Of a stretch of DNA of 60,704 bases, positions 8,148 through 17,367 are shown piece after piece (position 1 is the stretch's first letter; each line of letters starts with the position of its first letter). Below the pieces are notes generated by a model. The model was given only the letters and a program-made list of their open reading frames with translations, was not told the origin of the DNA and made no database searches. The position numbers were made by a program, and so were the translations under genes. The stretch lies in contig NZ_BADK01000137.1 in the NCBI RefSeq assembly GCF_000333595.1, positions 1 to 60,704 on the forward strand, in the 5' to 3' direction. The stretch comes from Azospirillum sp. B506 (GTDB lineage Bacteria; Pseudomonadota; Alphaproteobacteria; Azospirillales; Azospirillaceae).

Positions 8148-9305
8148 TTAGAAGGCCAGGTCGGTGCGGATGATGAAGATGTCGCCCTTGTCGCTGTTGG
8201 CGGCGACGTCGGAGCTGAGCTTGAAGTGGTTGTATTCCGGCGCGAGGCTGAAGCCGGGAGCGACGACATACTTGGCGCCGACGGTGATCAACTCGAACTT
8301 GCTGCGGCCGCGGACCGTCAAGTCGCCGGCGTCCTTGGCGTTCAGGTAGCCCACGCCCAGCGTCGTGGCGCCGAAGGTGTATTGCGCACCGGCGGTCCAA
8401 ACATCCTGCTTCTCGCGGCTGACGATGCCGGGGGTGCTGGACTTGGCATAGCCGCTGTCGCCCGACCAGGCATAGCTGCCGCCGATCTTGAAGCCGGCAT
8501 AGGCCAGGGTCAGGCCGGCATGGGTGGAGGACAGGTCGTCGAAGCTCGCCGCCGGGGTGGTGGTGGAGTTCTTGGCCTGGCCGCCGAGATAGAACAGGCT
8601 GCCGTTGACCGCGACGCCGCCCAGCGTGTTGGTGTAGGTGCCGCCGACTTCATAGACGTCGCGGTAGGCACCGGTGCGGTTGGCCGAGGCCAGCGCCAGC
8701 TTGGAGCGGTTGACGTCGGTGTTGCTGCTGTCCGACGACGGCTGGTAGGAGGCGCCGAGCTTGAAGCCGGCGATTTCCGGCGTCCAGTAGGTGGCGCGGG
8801 TGGCGCTGTTGCCGGAGATCAGGGCACGGATGTTGCCGATGGTGACCGGCGCGTTGGCCGCGCTGTTGCCGAGCCAGGACGGGAAGGAGCCGTCGACGCC
8901 GCCGGTGCCCCAGTCCGACGGGGCGATGATGCCGCTGTCGTCGGACGGACCGTTCTCGACGCCCAGATGCAGGACACCGAAGCCGCCATTGACGAAGATG
9001 AAGGCGCGGTCGTTGGTGACGGTGCGGACGTTGCCGGTGCCGTTCTCGGCCAGCAGGCGGACACGGGCGCCATATTCCAGACCGTTGTCGGCCTTGGCCT
9101 TTGGCGTCACCAGCAGGCGCAGGCGGTTGCGGAACTCGGTGTTGCGCTGACCGGAATCGCGGTCCTGGTTGACATAACCGCCCTCGAAATAGGCGTCGCC
9201 GCCCAGCATGATGTCGAATTTCGATTGGGCGGAAGCCGGGCCGGCCACCATGACGGAGGCGAGCGAAAGGGTGGCTGCGCCAAGCAGCAGAGCTGATCTC
9301 ACCAT
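8148..9305 (-). CDS. Outer-membrane porin (gram-negative porin family)
   Basis: A 385-aa protein with a clear signal peptide (residues 1-26, ending GPASA-QS). The rest is rich in Gly, Ser, Thr, Asn and aromatics, with alternating hydrophobic strands and a C-terminal phenylalanine (RTDLAF), all typical of trimeric beta-barrel porins. The start at 9305 follows GAGGA by about 8 bases. It sits between the furanose importer and the aldarate dehydrogenase, so it may admit sugars or sugar acids, but its specificity cannot be read from sequence. It has its own terminator (7952-7984). Confidence 0.9.
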   Translation of the reverse strand: MVRSALLLGAATLSLASVMVAGPASAQSKFDIMLGGDAYFEGGYVNQDRDSGQRNTEFRNRLRLLVTPKAKADNGLEYGARVRLLAENGTGNVRTVTNDRAFIFVNGGFGVLHLGVENGPSDDSGIIAPSDWGTGGVDGSFPSWLGNSAANAPVTIGNIRALISGNSATRATYWTPEIAGFKLGASYQPSSDSSNTDVNRSKLALASANRTGAYRDVYEVGGTYTNTLGGVAVNGSLFYLGGQAKNSTTTPAASFDDLSSTHAGLTLAYAGFKIGGSYAWSGDSGYAKSSTPGIVSREKQDVWTAGAQYTFGATTLGVGYLNAKDAGDLTVRGRSKFELITVGAKYVVAPGFSLAPEYNHFKLSSDVAANSDKGDIFIIRTDLAF

Positions 9306-9517
9306 CTGCGTTTCCTCTAAATGCGGTTTGTTCTTGCTTCGATGCACTGGGTGGGAGCGATGCCTCGGCGATGCGCGGACGCACGCCGTGCCCGGCCGCC
9401 AAACCCGGCTTGCGGCCGGGTCCGGCGGTGTACCCTGCGTCAGCGCCCCCTCTGACGCAGCCGTTGCGGGTTGGTGTCGCCGGTCAGTGCCGGCCGCTGG
9501 TTCCCTCGAACCGGCGG

Positions 9518-11098
9518 TTACTTTTGTCCAAGAGTGCCATCGACCCGGCGCCACAGCCCGAGCGGGTTGCCGTCGCGCAAGCTCTCCGGCAGCAGGTCGG
9601 CAGGGATGTCCTGATAGCAGACCGGGCGGAGGAAGCGGCGGATCGCCAGCGTGCCGACCGAGGTGCTGCGCGGGTCCGAGGTCGCCGGGAACGGGCCGCC
9701 ATGCACCATCGCGTGGCAGACCTCCACCCCCGTGGGCCAGCCGTTCGCCAGGATGCGGCCGGCCTTGCGCTCCAGCGTCGGGATCAGTCCGGCCACCCCG
9801 GCCTTGTCCTCGCCATCCATCTGCAGGGTCGCCGTCAGCTGCCCTTCCAGCTTTTCCGCCACCGCCGTCATCGCCGCCACGTCGGGGCAGCGGATCAGCA
9901 GCGAGGCGGCGCCGAACACCTCCTCCTGCAACGCCGGATCGGCCAGGAAGGCCTCCGCCGTCGTGGTGAAGAAAGCCGCCTGCGCCTGGTTCGGCCCGCT
10001 GCAGGCCAGACCGCGCGCCAGCGTCTCAACCTCGCCGCTGCCGGCCAGCTTGGCGACGCCAGAATCATAGGCGGCATGGATGCCCGGCGTCAGCATGGTC
10101 GAGGCCACGCTGCCGCCCACCGCCTCCACCGCCGCGGCGACGAAGCGGTCGAGGTCCGGCCCCTCCACCGCCAGCAGGATGCCGGGGTTGGTGCAGAACT
10201 GCCCGGCGCCCATGGTCAGCGACGCCACGAACGCCTTGCCCAGCGCCTCGGCGCGCGAGGCCAGCGCCGCCGGCATCAGGAAGACCGGGTTGATGCTGCT
10301 CATCTCGGCATAGACCGGGATCGGCTCCGGCCGCCCGGACGCCACCTCCATCAGCGCCAGCCCGCCGCGGCGCGAGCCGGTGAAGCCCACCGCCTTGATG
10401 CGCGGATCGGCGACCAGCGCCGTGCCGATCTCGTTGCCGGTGCCGAACAGCAGCGAGAACACCCCCTCGGGAAGGCCACAGGAAGCCACCGCCGCCTGGA
10501 TGGCGCGGCCGACCAGCTCCGAGGTGCCGGGATGGGCACCGTGGCCCTTCACCACCACCGGGCAGCCGGCGGCGAAGGCCGAGGCGGTGTCGCCGCCGGC
10601 CACCGAGAAGGCCAGCGGGAAGTTCGACGCGCCGAACACCGCGACCGGCCCCAGCGCGATGTGGCGCTGGCGGATGTCGGCACGCGGCAGCGGCGTACGG
10701 GCAGGCAGGGCCGGGTCGATGCGGGCCTCGATCCAGCTGCCCTCGCGCACCACCTGGGCGAACAGGCGCAGCTGGCCGACGGTGCGGCCGCGCTCGCCCT
10801 CCAGCCGGGCGCGCGGCAGGCCGCTCTCGGCCATGGCGCGGGCGATCAGGTCGTCGCCGATGTCGAGGATGTTCTGGGCGACCGTCTCCAGGAAGGCGGC
10901 ACGCTGCTCCAGCCCGGTCTCGCGGAAGGCGTCGAAGGCGGCCCAGGCGAGCGCGCAGGCGCGCTCGACCTCAGGGGCACCGCCGCCGCCGAAGACGGGT
11001 TCCAGCGCTTCGCCGCTGGCGGGGTCGAAGGCGCGGAACTCGCCCTGGCTGCCGCGATGCGCCGTGGCGCCGATCAGCATCTCGCCGGTGATGGTCAT
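9518..11098 (-). CDS. 2-oxoglutarate semialdehyde dehydrogenase (KGSADH, aldehyde dehydrogenase family)
   Basis: It oxidises 2-oxoglutarate semialdehyde to 2-oxoglutarate with NAD(P)+, the last step of the oxidative aldarate and pentose routes. The 526-aa chain has the ALDH fold: N159 (GASNFPLAF), K184, the nucleotide motif FTGSR (239-243), catalytic E265 (YAEMSS) and nucleophile C302 (GQFCTNPG). It resembles the longer KGSADH types described from Azospirillum for glucarate/galactarate and hydroxyproline use rather than the arabinose type; this subtype call is inference. The start at 11098 has GGAG about 8 bases upstream. It is divergent from the FadR-type regulator and shares its 19-bp operator-like element with the kdgD operon. 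Confidence 0.92.
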   Translation of the reverse strand: MTITGEMLIGATAHRGSQGEFRAFDPASGEALEPVFGGGGAPEVERACALAWAAFDAFRETGLEQRAAFLETVAQNILDIGDDLIARAMAESGLPRARLEGERGRTVGQLRLFAQVVREGSWIEARIDPALPARTPLPRADIRQRHIALGPVAVFGASNFPLAFSVAGGDTASAFAAGCPVVVKGHGAHPGTSELVGRAIQAAVASCGLPEGVFSLLFGTGNEIGTALVADPRIKAVGFTGSRRGGLALMEVASGRPEPIPVYAEMSSINPVFLMPAALASRAEALGKAFVASLTMGAGQFCTNPGILLAVEGPDLDRFVAAAVEAVGGSVASTMLTPGIHAAYDSGVAKLAGSGEVETLARGLACSGPNQAQAAFFTTTAEAFLADPALQEEVFGAASLLIRCPDVAAMTAVAEKLEGQLTATLQMDGEDKAGVAGLIPTLERKAGRILANGWPTGVEVCHAMVHGGPFPATSDPRSTSVGTLAIRRFLRPVCYQDIPADLLPESLRDGNPLGLWRRVDGTLGQK

Positions 11099-11191
11099 GT
11101 AATGTGTCTCCTTGCAGGGCGGGCGCGCGGGGGAGGAGCGCCCGCCGACAACAGCGGCCGGATATTTGTTTGAGAGGCGATCTATCACGCC

Positions 11192-11210
11192 ATCAGTCAT
11201 CATACAAGTG
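11192..11210 (-). promoter_or_regulatory. Putative operator, copy 1 (KGSADH/regulator intergenic)
   Basis: On the minus strand this reads CACTTGTATGATGACTGAT, identical over 19 bases to 12227-12245 in front of kdgD. CTTATCGCA also precedes both copies, at slightly different spacing (3 versus 6 intervening bases). A GTATGATGAC core has partial dyad symmetry, as expected for FadR-type GntR sites. It lies about 95 bases upstream of the dehydrogenase start and about 150 upstream of the regulator start. Confidence 0.75.
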
Positions 11211-11359
11211 GGCTGCGATAAGCACGTCCATCCACGCCATCCTTCGCCAGCCACCTCCGCTTGCTTGTCTATTGTCGTATAGGTTTTGCGGGTGTTAACT
11301 CTGAACATGGAGTGGTGACGGGCGGTCCGTCCCGGAGCCGGGTTTGAGTGAGGATGGTG

Positions 11360-12091
11360 ATGACAGCGCGCAGGCGCCGGGATCCGCTGGCGAAGCAACT
11401 GGTGGATGCCCTGGCCGAACGGATTTCCGGCGGGCAATACAAGAGTGGCGACCGGCTGCCGAGCGAACAAGACCTGATCGATGAATTCGGTGTCAGCCGC
11501 ACTGTGGTGCGCGAGGCGATCGCCAATCTGAAGGCGGTCGGCATGGTCTCCACCCGGCAGGGGTTGGGGGCCTTCGTCCTGCGCGACGCAGCGATCTTGC
11601 CCTTCCGCATCGAGGAATCGACGTTGGAGGCGGTGAACGAGGCGATTTCGGTGCTGGAAGTCCGCATCAGCCTGGAATCGGAGGCTGCCTACCTCGCCGC
11701 CATCCGCCGCGACGACAGCCAGTTGGCCCGCATGCGCGAGGCTCTGGACACCATGACGGCGGCGGTGGAGGCGGGAGAAGATGCCATCGACGCCGATCTG
11801 GCCTTTCACAGCGCCATCGCCGCGGCGACCGGAAACAAGCACTTTCTGGCTCTGTTCTCCTATCTGGGATCGCTGCTGATCCCGCGTGCCCGCGTGCGTT
11901 ACGGCCATCTCGAAGGAGATTCCCGCCGCCAGTATCTCCGCCGGATCAACGACGAGCACCAGACCCTCTATGCCGCCATCGAGCGTCAGGATCCGGAAGG
12001 CGCCCGCGCCGCCATCCGCCTGCATCTGAACGGCAGTCGCGACCGGCTGCGCGCTGGCGGCGACTTCAAGGCGACTGCCGCGACCGGCTGA
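11360..12091 (+). CDS. FadR-subfamily GntR transcriptional regulator of aldarate catabolism
   Basis: A 243-aa regulator with an N-terminal winged helix ([36 protein letters not shown] region, residues about 25-70) and a C-terminal all-helical FCD effector domain. The FCD domain has conserved metal/ligand residues ([14 protein letters not shown] and a late H in the [10 protein letters not shown] segment). In-frame starts exist at GTG 11348, ATG 11354 and ATG 11360; GAGGA fits the last. Its location between two transcription units that carry the same 19-bp element makes it the obvious regulator of the pathway, probably a repressor released by a pathway acid. The effector is not known from sequence. 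Confidence 0.9.
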   Translation: MTARRRRDPLAKQLVDALAERISGGQYKSGDRLPSEQDLIDEFGVSRTVVREAIANLKAVGMVSTRQGLGAFVLRDAAILPFRIEESTLEAVNEAISVLEVRISLESEAAYLAAIRRDDSQLARMREALDTMTAAVEAGEDAIDADLAFHSAIAAATGNKHFLALFSYLGSLLIPRARVRYGHLEGDSRRQYLRRINDEHQTLYAAIERQDPEGARAAIRLHLNGSRDRLRAGGDFKATAATG

Positions 12092-12119
12092 CCGCTTCCT
12101 TCCAATCCGGCCCTGCGCT

Positions 12120-12159
12120 GCAAAGGGACGCCGCCGCAATGCCGGCCGCGTCCCTTTGC
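12120..12159 (+). terminator. Terminator hairpin after the GntR regulator
   Basis: GCAAAGGGACGC and GCGTCCCTTTGC form a perfect 12-bp stem with a 16-base loop, followed by TTTGCC. It starts 29 bases after the regulator stop, so it should separate the regulator transcript from the kdgD operon promoter. The T-run is short. Confidence 0.65.
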
Positions 12160-12226
12160 TTTGCCGTTCCTGCATTCGCTGCTTCCATATTGATGGAGAA
12201 GCGGATTGCCACTTATCGCATCAAAT

Positions 12227-12245
12227 CACTTGTATGATGACTGAT
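12227..12245 (+). promoter_or_regulatory. Putative operator, copy 2 (upstream of kdgD operon)
   Basis: CACTTGTATGATGACTGAT is an exact repeat of the element at 11192-11210, about 115 bases before the kdgD start. The flanking CTTATCGCA is shared too. It probably binds the neighbouring FadR-type regulator and overlaps or adjoins the operon promoter. Confidence 0.75.
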
Positions 12246-12358
12246 ATGATGGTACTCGTCCTGTTATCGGACGCCGCCGGTGTCGAACGGACCGCTGCAA
12301 GACCGGCCGGTACCCGCGCCCCAAGCCACCATTACCGTTTTCCAAGGATGCCCCCCCG

Positions 12359-13270
12359 ATGGAACCGCAAGCCCTGAAGGCCGTCGTCAGCGAAGGTCTC
12401 CTGTCGTTCCCGCTGACCGATTTCACCGCCGACGGCACCTTCGAGCCGGGCGGCTACGCCCGCCGCCTGGAATGGCTGAAGCCCTATGGCGCGTCGGCGC
12501 TGTTCGCCGCCGGCGGCACCGGCGAGCTGTTTTCCCTGACCCCCGACGAGCACAAGAGCATCGTGTCGCTGGCCGTCGAGGTCTGCGGCAAGGATGTGCC
12601 GATCATCGCCGGCGTCGGTTATTCCACCCGCATCGCCATCGAGATGGCGCAGGCTGCCGAGAAGGCCGGGGCCGCCGGCATCCTGGTGTTGCCGCACTAT
12701 CTGACCGAAGCGGATCAGGAGGGCGTCGCCGCCCATGTCGAGGCGATCTGCAAGTCGGTCGGCATCGGCGTCATCATCTACAACCGCGCCACCTGCAAGC
12801 TGAGCGCCGACCGTCTGGCGACGCTGGCGGAGCGTTGCCCCAACCTGATCGGCTTCAAGGACGGGTTGGGCGACATCGAGCTGATGACGACCATCCGCCG
12901 CAGGATGGGCGACCGCTTCAGCTATCTGGGTGGCCTGCCGACCGCCGAGGTCTACGCCGCCGCCTATCGCGCCATCGGCGTGCCGGTCTATTCGTCGGCG
13001 GTCTTCAATTTCATTCCGCGCACGGCGATGGAGTTCTACCGCGCCGTCGCATCCGGCGACACCGCGACCACCGACCGGCTGCTCGACCAGTTCTTCCTGC
13101 CCTATCTGGCGATCCGCAACCGCAAGGCCGGCTATGCGGTCAGCATCGTCAAGGCGGGTGCCGCCGTCGTCGGCCGTCCCGCCGGTCCGGTGCGTGCGCC
13201 GCTGGTCGACTGCACCCCCGCCGAGGTCGAGGACCTGCGCGCCCTGATCGAGGCGCTGGGGCCGCAGTAA
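12359..13270 (+). CDS. kdgD: 5-dehydro-4-deoxyglucarate dehydratase
   Basis: It dehydrates and decarboxylates 5-keto-4-deoxy-D-glucarate to 2-oxoglutarate semialdehyde (DHDPS/NAL aldolase superfamily). The 303-aa length is normal. The Schiff-base lysine is K167 in GFKDG, with catalytic Y141 in IIYNRAT and the substrate-binding [10 protein letters not shown] near residues 52-61. AAGGA lies about 9 bases before ATG 12359. It is the first gene of the operon kdgD-transporter-mannonate-dehydratase-like-gudD-garD and joins the products of both aldarate dehydratases. Confidence 0.95.
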   Translation: MEPQALKAVVSEGLLSFPLTDFTADGTFEPGGYARRLEWLKPYGASALFAAGGTGELFSLTPDEHKSIVSLAVEVCGKDVPIIAGVGYSTRIAIEMAQAAEKAGAAGILVLPHYLTEADQEGVAAHVEAICKSVGIGVIIYNRATCKLSADRLATLAERCPNLIGFKDGLGDIELMTTIRRRMGDRFSYLGGLPTAEVYAAAYRAIGVPVYSSAVFNFIPRTAMEFYRAVASGDTATTDRLLDQFFLPYLAIRNRKAGYAVSIVKAGAAVVGRPAGPVRAPLVDCTPAEVEDLRALIEALGPQ

Positions 13271-13431
13271 CCCCTTAACCCACGGCAACGACCCATCGCC
13301 GGACGGGCAGGCGCCGGGCTTCAGTTCCCGACGCCGGACACAAGGTGCAGCCAGCAAGCCGGATCCGTCAAGCGGGTCCGGGAACGGACTGCCGCGCCTG
13401 CCCGCCCTCATGCCTTGAGGGAGGAAATCTC

Positions 13432-14817
13432 ATGACAATCGAGAGCACCGCAGCCAACACCGAGCGCGCGTCCTATTCCAATACTGCCGCCGCGGCCCAG
13501 CCTGCCGCCAAACAGACCAGGGTCCGCTACCTCATCCTGGCGATGCTGTTCCTGGTCACGGTCATCAATTACGCCGACCGGGCGACCCTGTCGATCACCG
13601 GGCCGGTAATCTCGAAGGAACTGGGGATCAGCGCTGCCGAGATGGGCTTCATCTTCTCCGCCTTCGGCTGGGCCTATGTGCTGGGGCAGCTGCCGGGCGG
13701 CTGGCTGCTCGACCGCTACGGGTCGAAGATCGTCTATGGGCTGAGCATCTTCACCTGGTCGGTCTTCACCCTGATGCAGGGGTCCATCGGTTTCTTCGCC
13801 GGCGGGGCCGCGGTCATGATGCTGTTCGCCCTGCGCTTCGCCGTCGGCTTCGCCGAGGCGCCGTCCTTCCCCGGCAACAGCCGCGTTGTCGCGGCCTGGT
13901 TCCCCGGACAGGAGCGCGCCACCGCGTCGGCCATCTTCAATTCCGCCCAGTATTTTGCCACGGTGATCTTCGCGCCGCTGATGGGCTGGCTGACCCACTC
14001 CTTCGGCTGGCACTGGGTGTTCGGCGTCATGGGCGGCCTCGGCATCGTCACGGCCGGCGTCTGGATGAAGACGGTCTACGCCCCCAAGGACCATCCGGGC
14101 ATCAATCAGGCCGAACTGGACCACATCGCGGCCGGCGGTGGTCTGATCAACATGGATGACGGCCAAAAGGCGGCGGCTTCCGCGCAAGGCGGGGCGAAGT
14201 GGGATTACATCCGCCAGCTCTTCGCCAGCCGCATGATGGTCGGCATCTTCCTCGGCCAGTTCTGCATCAACGCCATCACCTATTTCTTCATCACCTGGTT
14301 CCCGGTCTATCTGGTCCAGGCCCGCGGCATGTCGATCCTGAATGCCGGCTTCATCGCCTCCATCCCGGCGATCTGCGGCTTCGTCGGCGGTATCCTCGGC
14401 GGTGTGATGTCTGACGCCATGCTGCGCCGGGGCTACTCCCTGACCGCGGCGCGCAAGACGCCCATCGTGCTGGGCATGCTGATGTCGATGGCGATGATCG
14501 CCTGCAACTACACCGATCTGCAGTGGGTTGTCGTCTCGCTGATGGCGCTGGCCTTCTTCGGCAAGGGCATCGGTGCGCTGGGCTGGGCCGTCATGTCGGA
14601 CTGCGCGCCGAAGGAGATCACCGGCCTCAGCGGCGGCGTGTTCAACATGTGCGGCAACCTGTCGTCGATCTCGACGCCGATCGTCATCGGCTACATCATC
14701 CAAAGCTCCGGTTCCTTCAACGGCGCCCTGGTCTTCGTCGGCGCCAACGCCCTGATCGCGGCGGTCAGCTACCTCGTCATCGTCGGCGAGATCAAGCGGA
14801 TGGAACTGAAGAAGTAA
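13432..14817 (+). CDS. MFS aldarate transporter (GudP/GarP-like)
   Basis: A 461-aa major facilitator of the anion:cation symporter type, probably importing D-glucarate and/or D-galactarate with protons at the inner membrane. About 12 hydrophobic segments follow a polar N-terminus of some 30 residues. Family marks include INYADRATLS near TM1, LPGGWLLDRYG in the TM2-3 loop and FAEAPSFPGN, all typical of GudP/GarP/hexuronate transporters. GGGAGG lies about 8 bases before ATG 13432. It sits between kdgD and the dehydratase genes. Specificity within the aldarates is inferred from the operon. Confidence 0.92.
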   Translation: MTIESTAANTERASYSNTAAAAQPAAKQTRVRYLILAMLFLVTVINYADRATLSITGPVISKELGISAAEMGFIFSAFGWAYVLGQLPGGWLLDRYGSKIVYGLSIFTWSVFTLMQGSIGFFAGGAAVMMLFALRFAVGFAEAPSFPGNSRVVAAWFPGQERATASAIFNSAQYFATVIFAPLMGWLTHSFGWHWVFGVMGGLGIVTAGVWMKTVYAPKDHPGINQAELDHIAAGGGLINMDDGQKAAASAQGGAKWDYIRQLFASRMMVGIFLGQFCINAITYFFITWFPVYLVQARGMSILNAGFIASIPAICGFVGGILGGVMSDAMLRRGYSLTAARKTPIVLGMLMSMAMIACNYTDLQWVVVSLMALAFFGKGIGALGWAVMSDCAPKEITGLSGGVFNMCGNLSSISTPIVIGYIIQSSGSFNGALVFVGANALIAAVSYLVIVGEIKRMELKK

Positions 14818-14854
14818 ATTCCAGCGTCGAACGGTCTGGCAAAGGGTCTTCCCA

Positions 14855-15943
14855 ATGTATATCGGCGAACAGCTCATCAATCCCACCGACAAGCGCCTGC
14901 GCCTGTCCGCCCAGCTCGGCGCCAGGGGCATCGTCATCGACAGCCGGCCGAACGCGCCGGTGATGGCCAACGACGATGTCGCGGCCGGCCTGTGGGACGG
15001 CCGCAAGGTCGCCGCCCAGCGCAAATGGGTGGAGAGCCATGGCCTGACGCTGGACTGTCTGGCGCTTGATGTCGGCTCCATCCTGCTCGACAGCCTGCGG
15101 GCGCCGGAGAAGGCGGCGGCGACGGCGGAGCGGCTGCGTCACAACATCCGAGCCGCGGCGGACGGCGGCGTCGATACGGTGAAATACACCGTCGCTATGG
15201 TCGGCATCACCCGCACCGGGGTGGTCGAAGGCCGGGGCGGCATGAAGTGCAGCATTTTCCGCGCCGACGAGTACAAGGCGGAGAATGACGCCCGCTTCTC
15301 CTACTGGGGTACCGTCCTGCCGGAGGACGACACCGGCACCAAGCCCTCCCCGCTGGCATCGCGCGGTGCGCCGGAGACCTGCGGTCAGGTGATGGCGAAC
15401 GAGGCCGGCGGCATCAGTGAGGCCGATGGCTGGCGCGCCATCGAATATCTGGTGGAGGCCATCCTGCCGACTGCCGAGAAAGCCGGCGTGAAACTGGCTT
15501 GCCATCCGCACGATCCGGCCTATCCGCCGGGCGGGCTGAACGGTGTGCACCATGTGCTGGGCTCGCTCGACGGGTTGCGCCGCTTCGTCGCCCTGGCACC
15601 GGAGAGCAAGTCGCTCGGCTTCAATTTCTGCCAGGGCACCATCGCCGAAATGTCGCGCAACCCGACCGAAACGGTGCTGGAGGCGATCCGCGAGTTCGGT
15701 CCGCAGAACCGCATCTTCATGGTCCATTTCCGCAACATCAAGGGTGGCTATCTCGACTTCCGCGAGGCGATGCCGGACGAGGGTTCGGTCGATATGGCGG
15801 CCTGCATCCGCGCCTACCGCGAGGTCGGATACCAGGGCATCCTCTGCCCCGATCATGTGCCCTTCTCCGACCTCGATCCCGATCGCGAGCGCTTCTTCGC
15901 CTTCGCGCTCGGCTACACCCAGGCGCTGCTGCAAGCCGCCTGA
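14855..15943 (+). CDS. Mannonate dehydratase-like TIM-barrel enzyme (UxuA family)
   Basis: A 362-aa xylose-isomerase-like TIM-barrel related to D-mannonate dehydratase. Visible family features are LACHPHDPAYPP (metal/substrate histidine and aspartates), LGFNFCQGT, VHFRNIKGGYLDF and a C-terminal CPDHVPFSD. UxuA itself acts in the glucuronate route, dehydrating mannonate to 2-keto-3-deoxygluconate. Here it sits inside an aldarate operon that has no uxuB or KDG kinase, so it may dehydrate a different sugar acid. AAAGGG precedes ATG 14855 by about 10 bases. The family call is firm and the substrate is open. Confidence 0.85.
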   Translation: MYIGEQLINPTDKRLRLSAQLGARGIVIDSRPNAPVMANDDVAAGLWDGRKVAAQRKWVESHGLTLDCLALDVGSILLDSLRAPEKAAATAERLRHNIRAAADGGVDTVKYTVAMVGITRTGVVEGRGGMKCSIFRADEYKAENDARFSYWGTVLPEDDTGTKPSPLASRGAPETCGQVMANEAGGISEADGWRAIEYLVEAILPTAEKAGVKLACHPHDPAYPPGGLNGVHHVLGSLDGLRRFVALAPESKSLGFNFCQGTIAEMSRNPTETVLEAIREFGPQNRIFMVHFRNIKGGYLDFREAMPDEGSVDMAACIRAYREVGYQGILCPDHVPFSDLDPDRERFFAFALGYTQALLQAA

Positions 15944-15982
15944 TACGCTTTCCCCGCATTCCCGCTGTCGAGACCCCGCATC

Positions 15983-17320
15983 ATGGCCATTCAGATGTCC
16001 TCGCCCAAAGTCACCGAACTGCTGGTCGTGCCGGTCGCCGGCCAGGACAGCATGCTGCTGAATCTGTCGGGCGCCCATGCCCCTTACTTCACCCGCAACG
16101 TGGTGATCCTGAAGGACAGCGCCGGCCACACCGGCGTCGGCGAGGTTCCCGGCGGCGAGAAGATCCGTCAGACTCTGGAGGACGCCCGCGCCCTGGTCGT
16201 CGGCCAGCCGGTCGGCGCCTTCAACAACATCCTGAATGCGGCCCGCCGCGCCTTCGCCGACCGCGATTCCGGCGGTCGTGGCTTGCAGACCTTCGACCTG
16301 CGCATCGCCATCCATGCGGTGACGGCACTGGAGGCGGCGCTGCTCGACCTGCTCGGCCAGTTCCTGGAGGTGCCGGTGGCGGCCCTGCTGGGCGAGGGGC
16401 AGCAGCGCGACGCGGTGGAGATGCTGGGCTACCTGTTTTATGTCGGCGACCGCAAGAAGACCGATCTGGCCTACCGTAGCGAAGCGGATGCCAAGCACGA
16501 CTGGTTCCGCCTGCGCAACGAGGTGGCGTTGACCCCCGACGCGGTGGTGCGGCTGGCCGAGGCCGCCCATGACCGCTACGGTTTCAACGACTTCAAGCTG
16601 AAGGGCGGCGTGCTGCGCGGCGAGGAGGAGATCGAGGCGGTGACGGCGCTGGCCCGCCGCTTCCCCCAGGCCCGCGTCACGCTCGATCCGAATGGTGCCT
16701 GGTCGCTGGAGGAGGCGATCCGGCTGTGCAAGGGGAAAGGCGATGTTCTGGCCTATGCCGAGGATCCCTGCGGCGCCGAGCAGGGCTATTCCGGGCGCGA
16801 GGTGATGGCTGAGTTTCGCCGCGCCACCGGTCTGCCGACCGCCACCAACATGATCGCAACCGACTGGCGCCAGATGGGCCATGCCATCCAGCTTCAGTCG
16901 GTCGACATCCCGCTGGCCGATCCCCATTTCTGGACCATGCAGGGCAGCGTCCGCGTCGCCCAGATGTGCCACGAGTGGGGGCTGACCTGGGGCTCGCACT
17001 CCAACAACCACTTCGACATCTCGCTGGCGATGTTCACCCATGTCGCCGCCGCCGCTCCCGGCCGCATCACCGCCATCGACACCCACTGGATCTGGCAGGA
17101 CGGCCAGCGCCTGACCAGGGAGCCGTTCCGGATCGAGGGCGGACTGGTCGCCGTGCCGAAGAAGCCCGGGTTGGGGGTCGAGATCGACATGGACGAATTG
17201 GCGAAGGCGCACGACCTCTACAAGCGCCATGGTCTGGGCGCCCGCGACGACGCCACGGCGATGCAGTATCTGATCCCCGGTTGGACGTTCGACAACAAGC
17301 GGCCGTGTCTGGTGCGGTGA
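15983..17320 (+). CDS. gudD: D-glucarate dehydratase
   Basis: An enolase-superfamily enzyme that dehydrates D-glucarate (and often L-idarate) to 5-keto-4-deoxyglucarate. The 445-aa chain keeps the catalytic set at the positions known from E. coli GudD: K205 and K207 (FKLKGG), D235 (DPNG), E260 and E266, N289 (ATNM) and H339 (GSHSNNH). It starts 40 bases after the preceding gene and 47 bases before garD, within the aldarate operon. Confidence 0.96.
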   Translation: MAIQMSSPKVTELLVVPVAGQDSMLLNLSGAHAPYFTRNVVILKDSAGHTGVGEVPGGEKIRQTLEDARALVVGQPVGAFNNILNAARRAFADRDSGGRGLQTFDLRIAIHAVTALEAALLDLLGQFLEVPVAALLGEGQQRDAVEMLGYLFYVGDRKKTDLAYRSEADAKHDWFRLRNEVALTPDAVVRLAEAAHDRYGFNDFKLKGGVLRGEEEIEAVTALARRFPQARVTLDPNGAWSLEEAIRLCKGKGDVLAYAEDPCGAEQGYSGREVMAEFRRATGLPTATNMIATDWRQMGHAIQLQSVDIPLADPHFWTMQGSVRVAQMCHEWGLTWGSHSNNHFDISLAMFTHVAAAAPGRITAIDTHWIWQDGQRLTREPFRIEGGLVAVPKKPGLGVEIDMDELAKAHDLYKRHGLGARDDATAMQYLIPGWTFDNKRPCLVR

Positions 17321-17367
17321 AGCCGCTTTGCAACGCCTCCAACCCGACCAAACAGTCAGGGCAAGCC

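Noticed and set aside
7850-8400. Minus-strand open frames between the importer and porin
   Set aside because: They overlap the porin terminator and the porin gene and show no protein-like composition.
9518-12175. N-terminal extension of the semialdehyde dehydrogenase across the regulator gene
   Set aside because: The extension is antisense to the GntR gene. The family start at 11098 has a good ribosome-binding site.
16966-17367. Extension of garD back into gudD
   Set aside because: The upstream part is a shadow of gudD. The GarD family starts at 17368.
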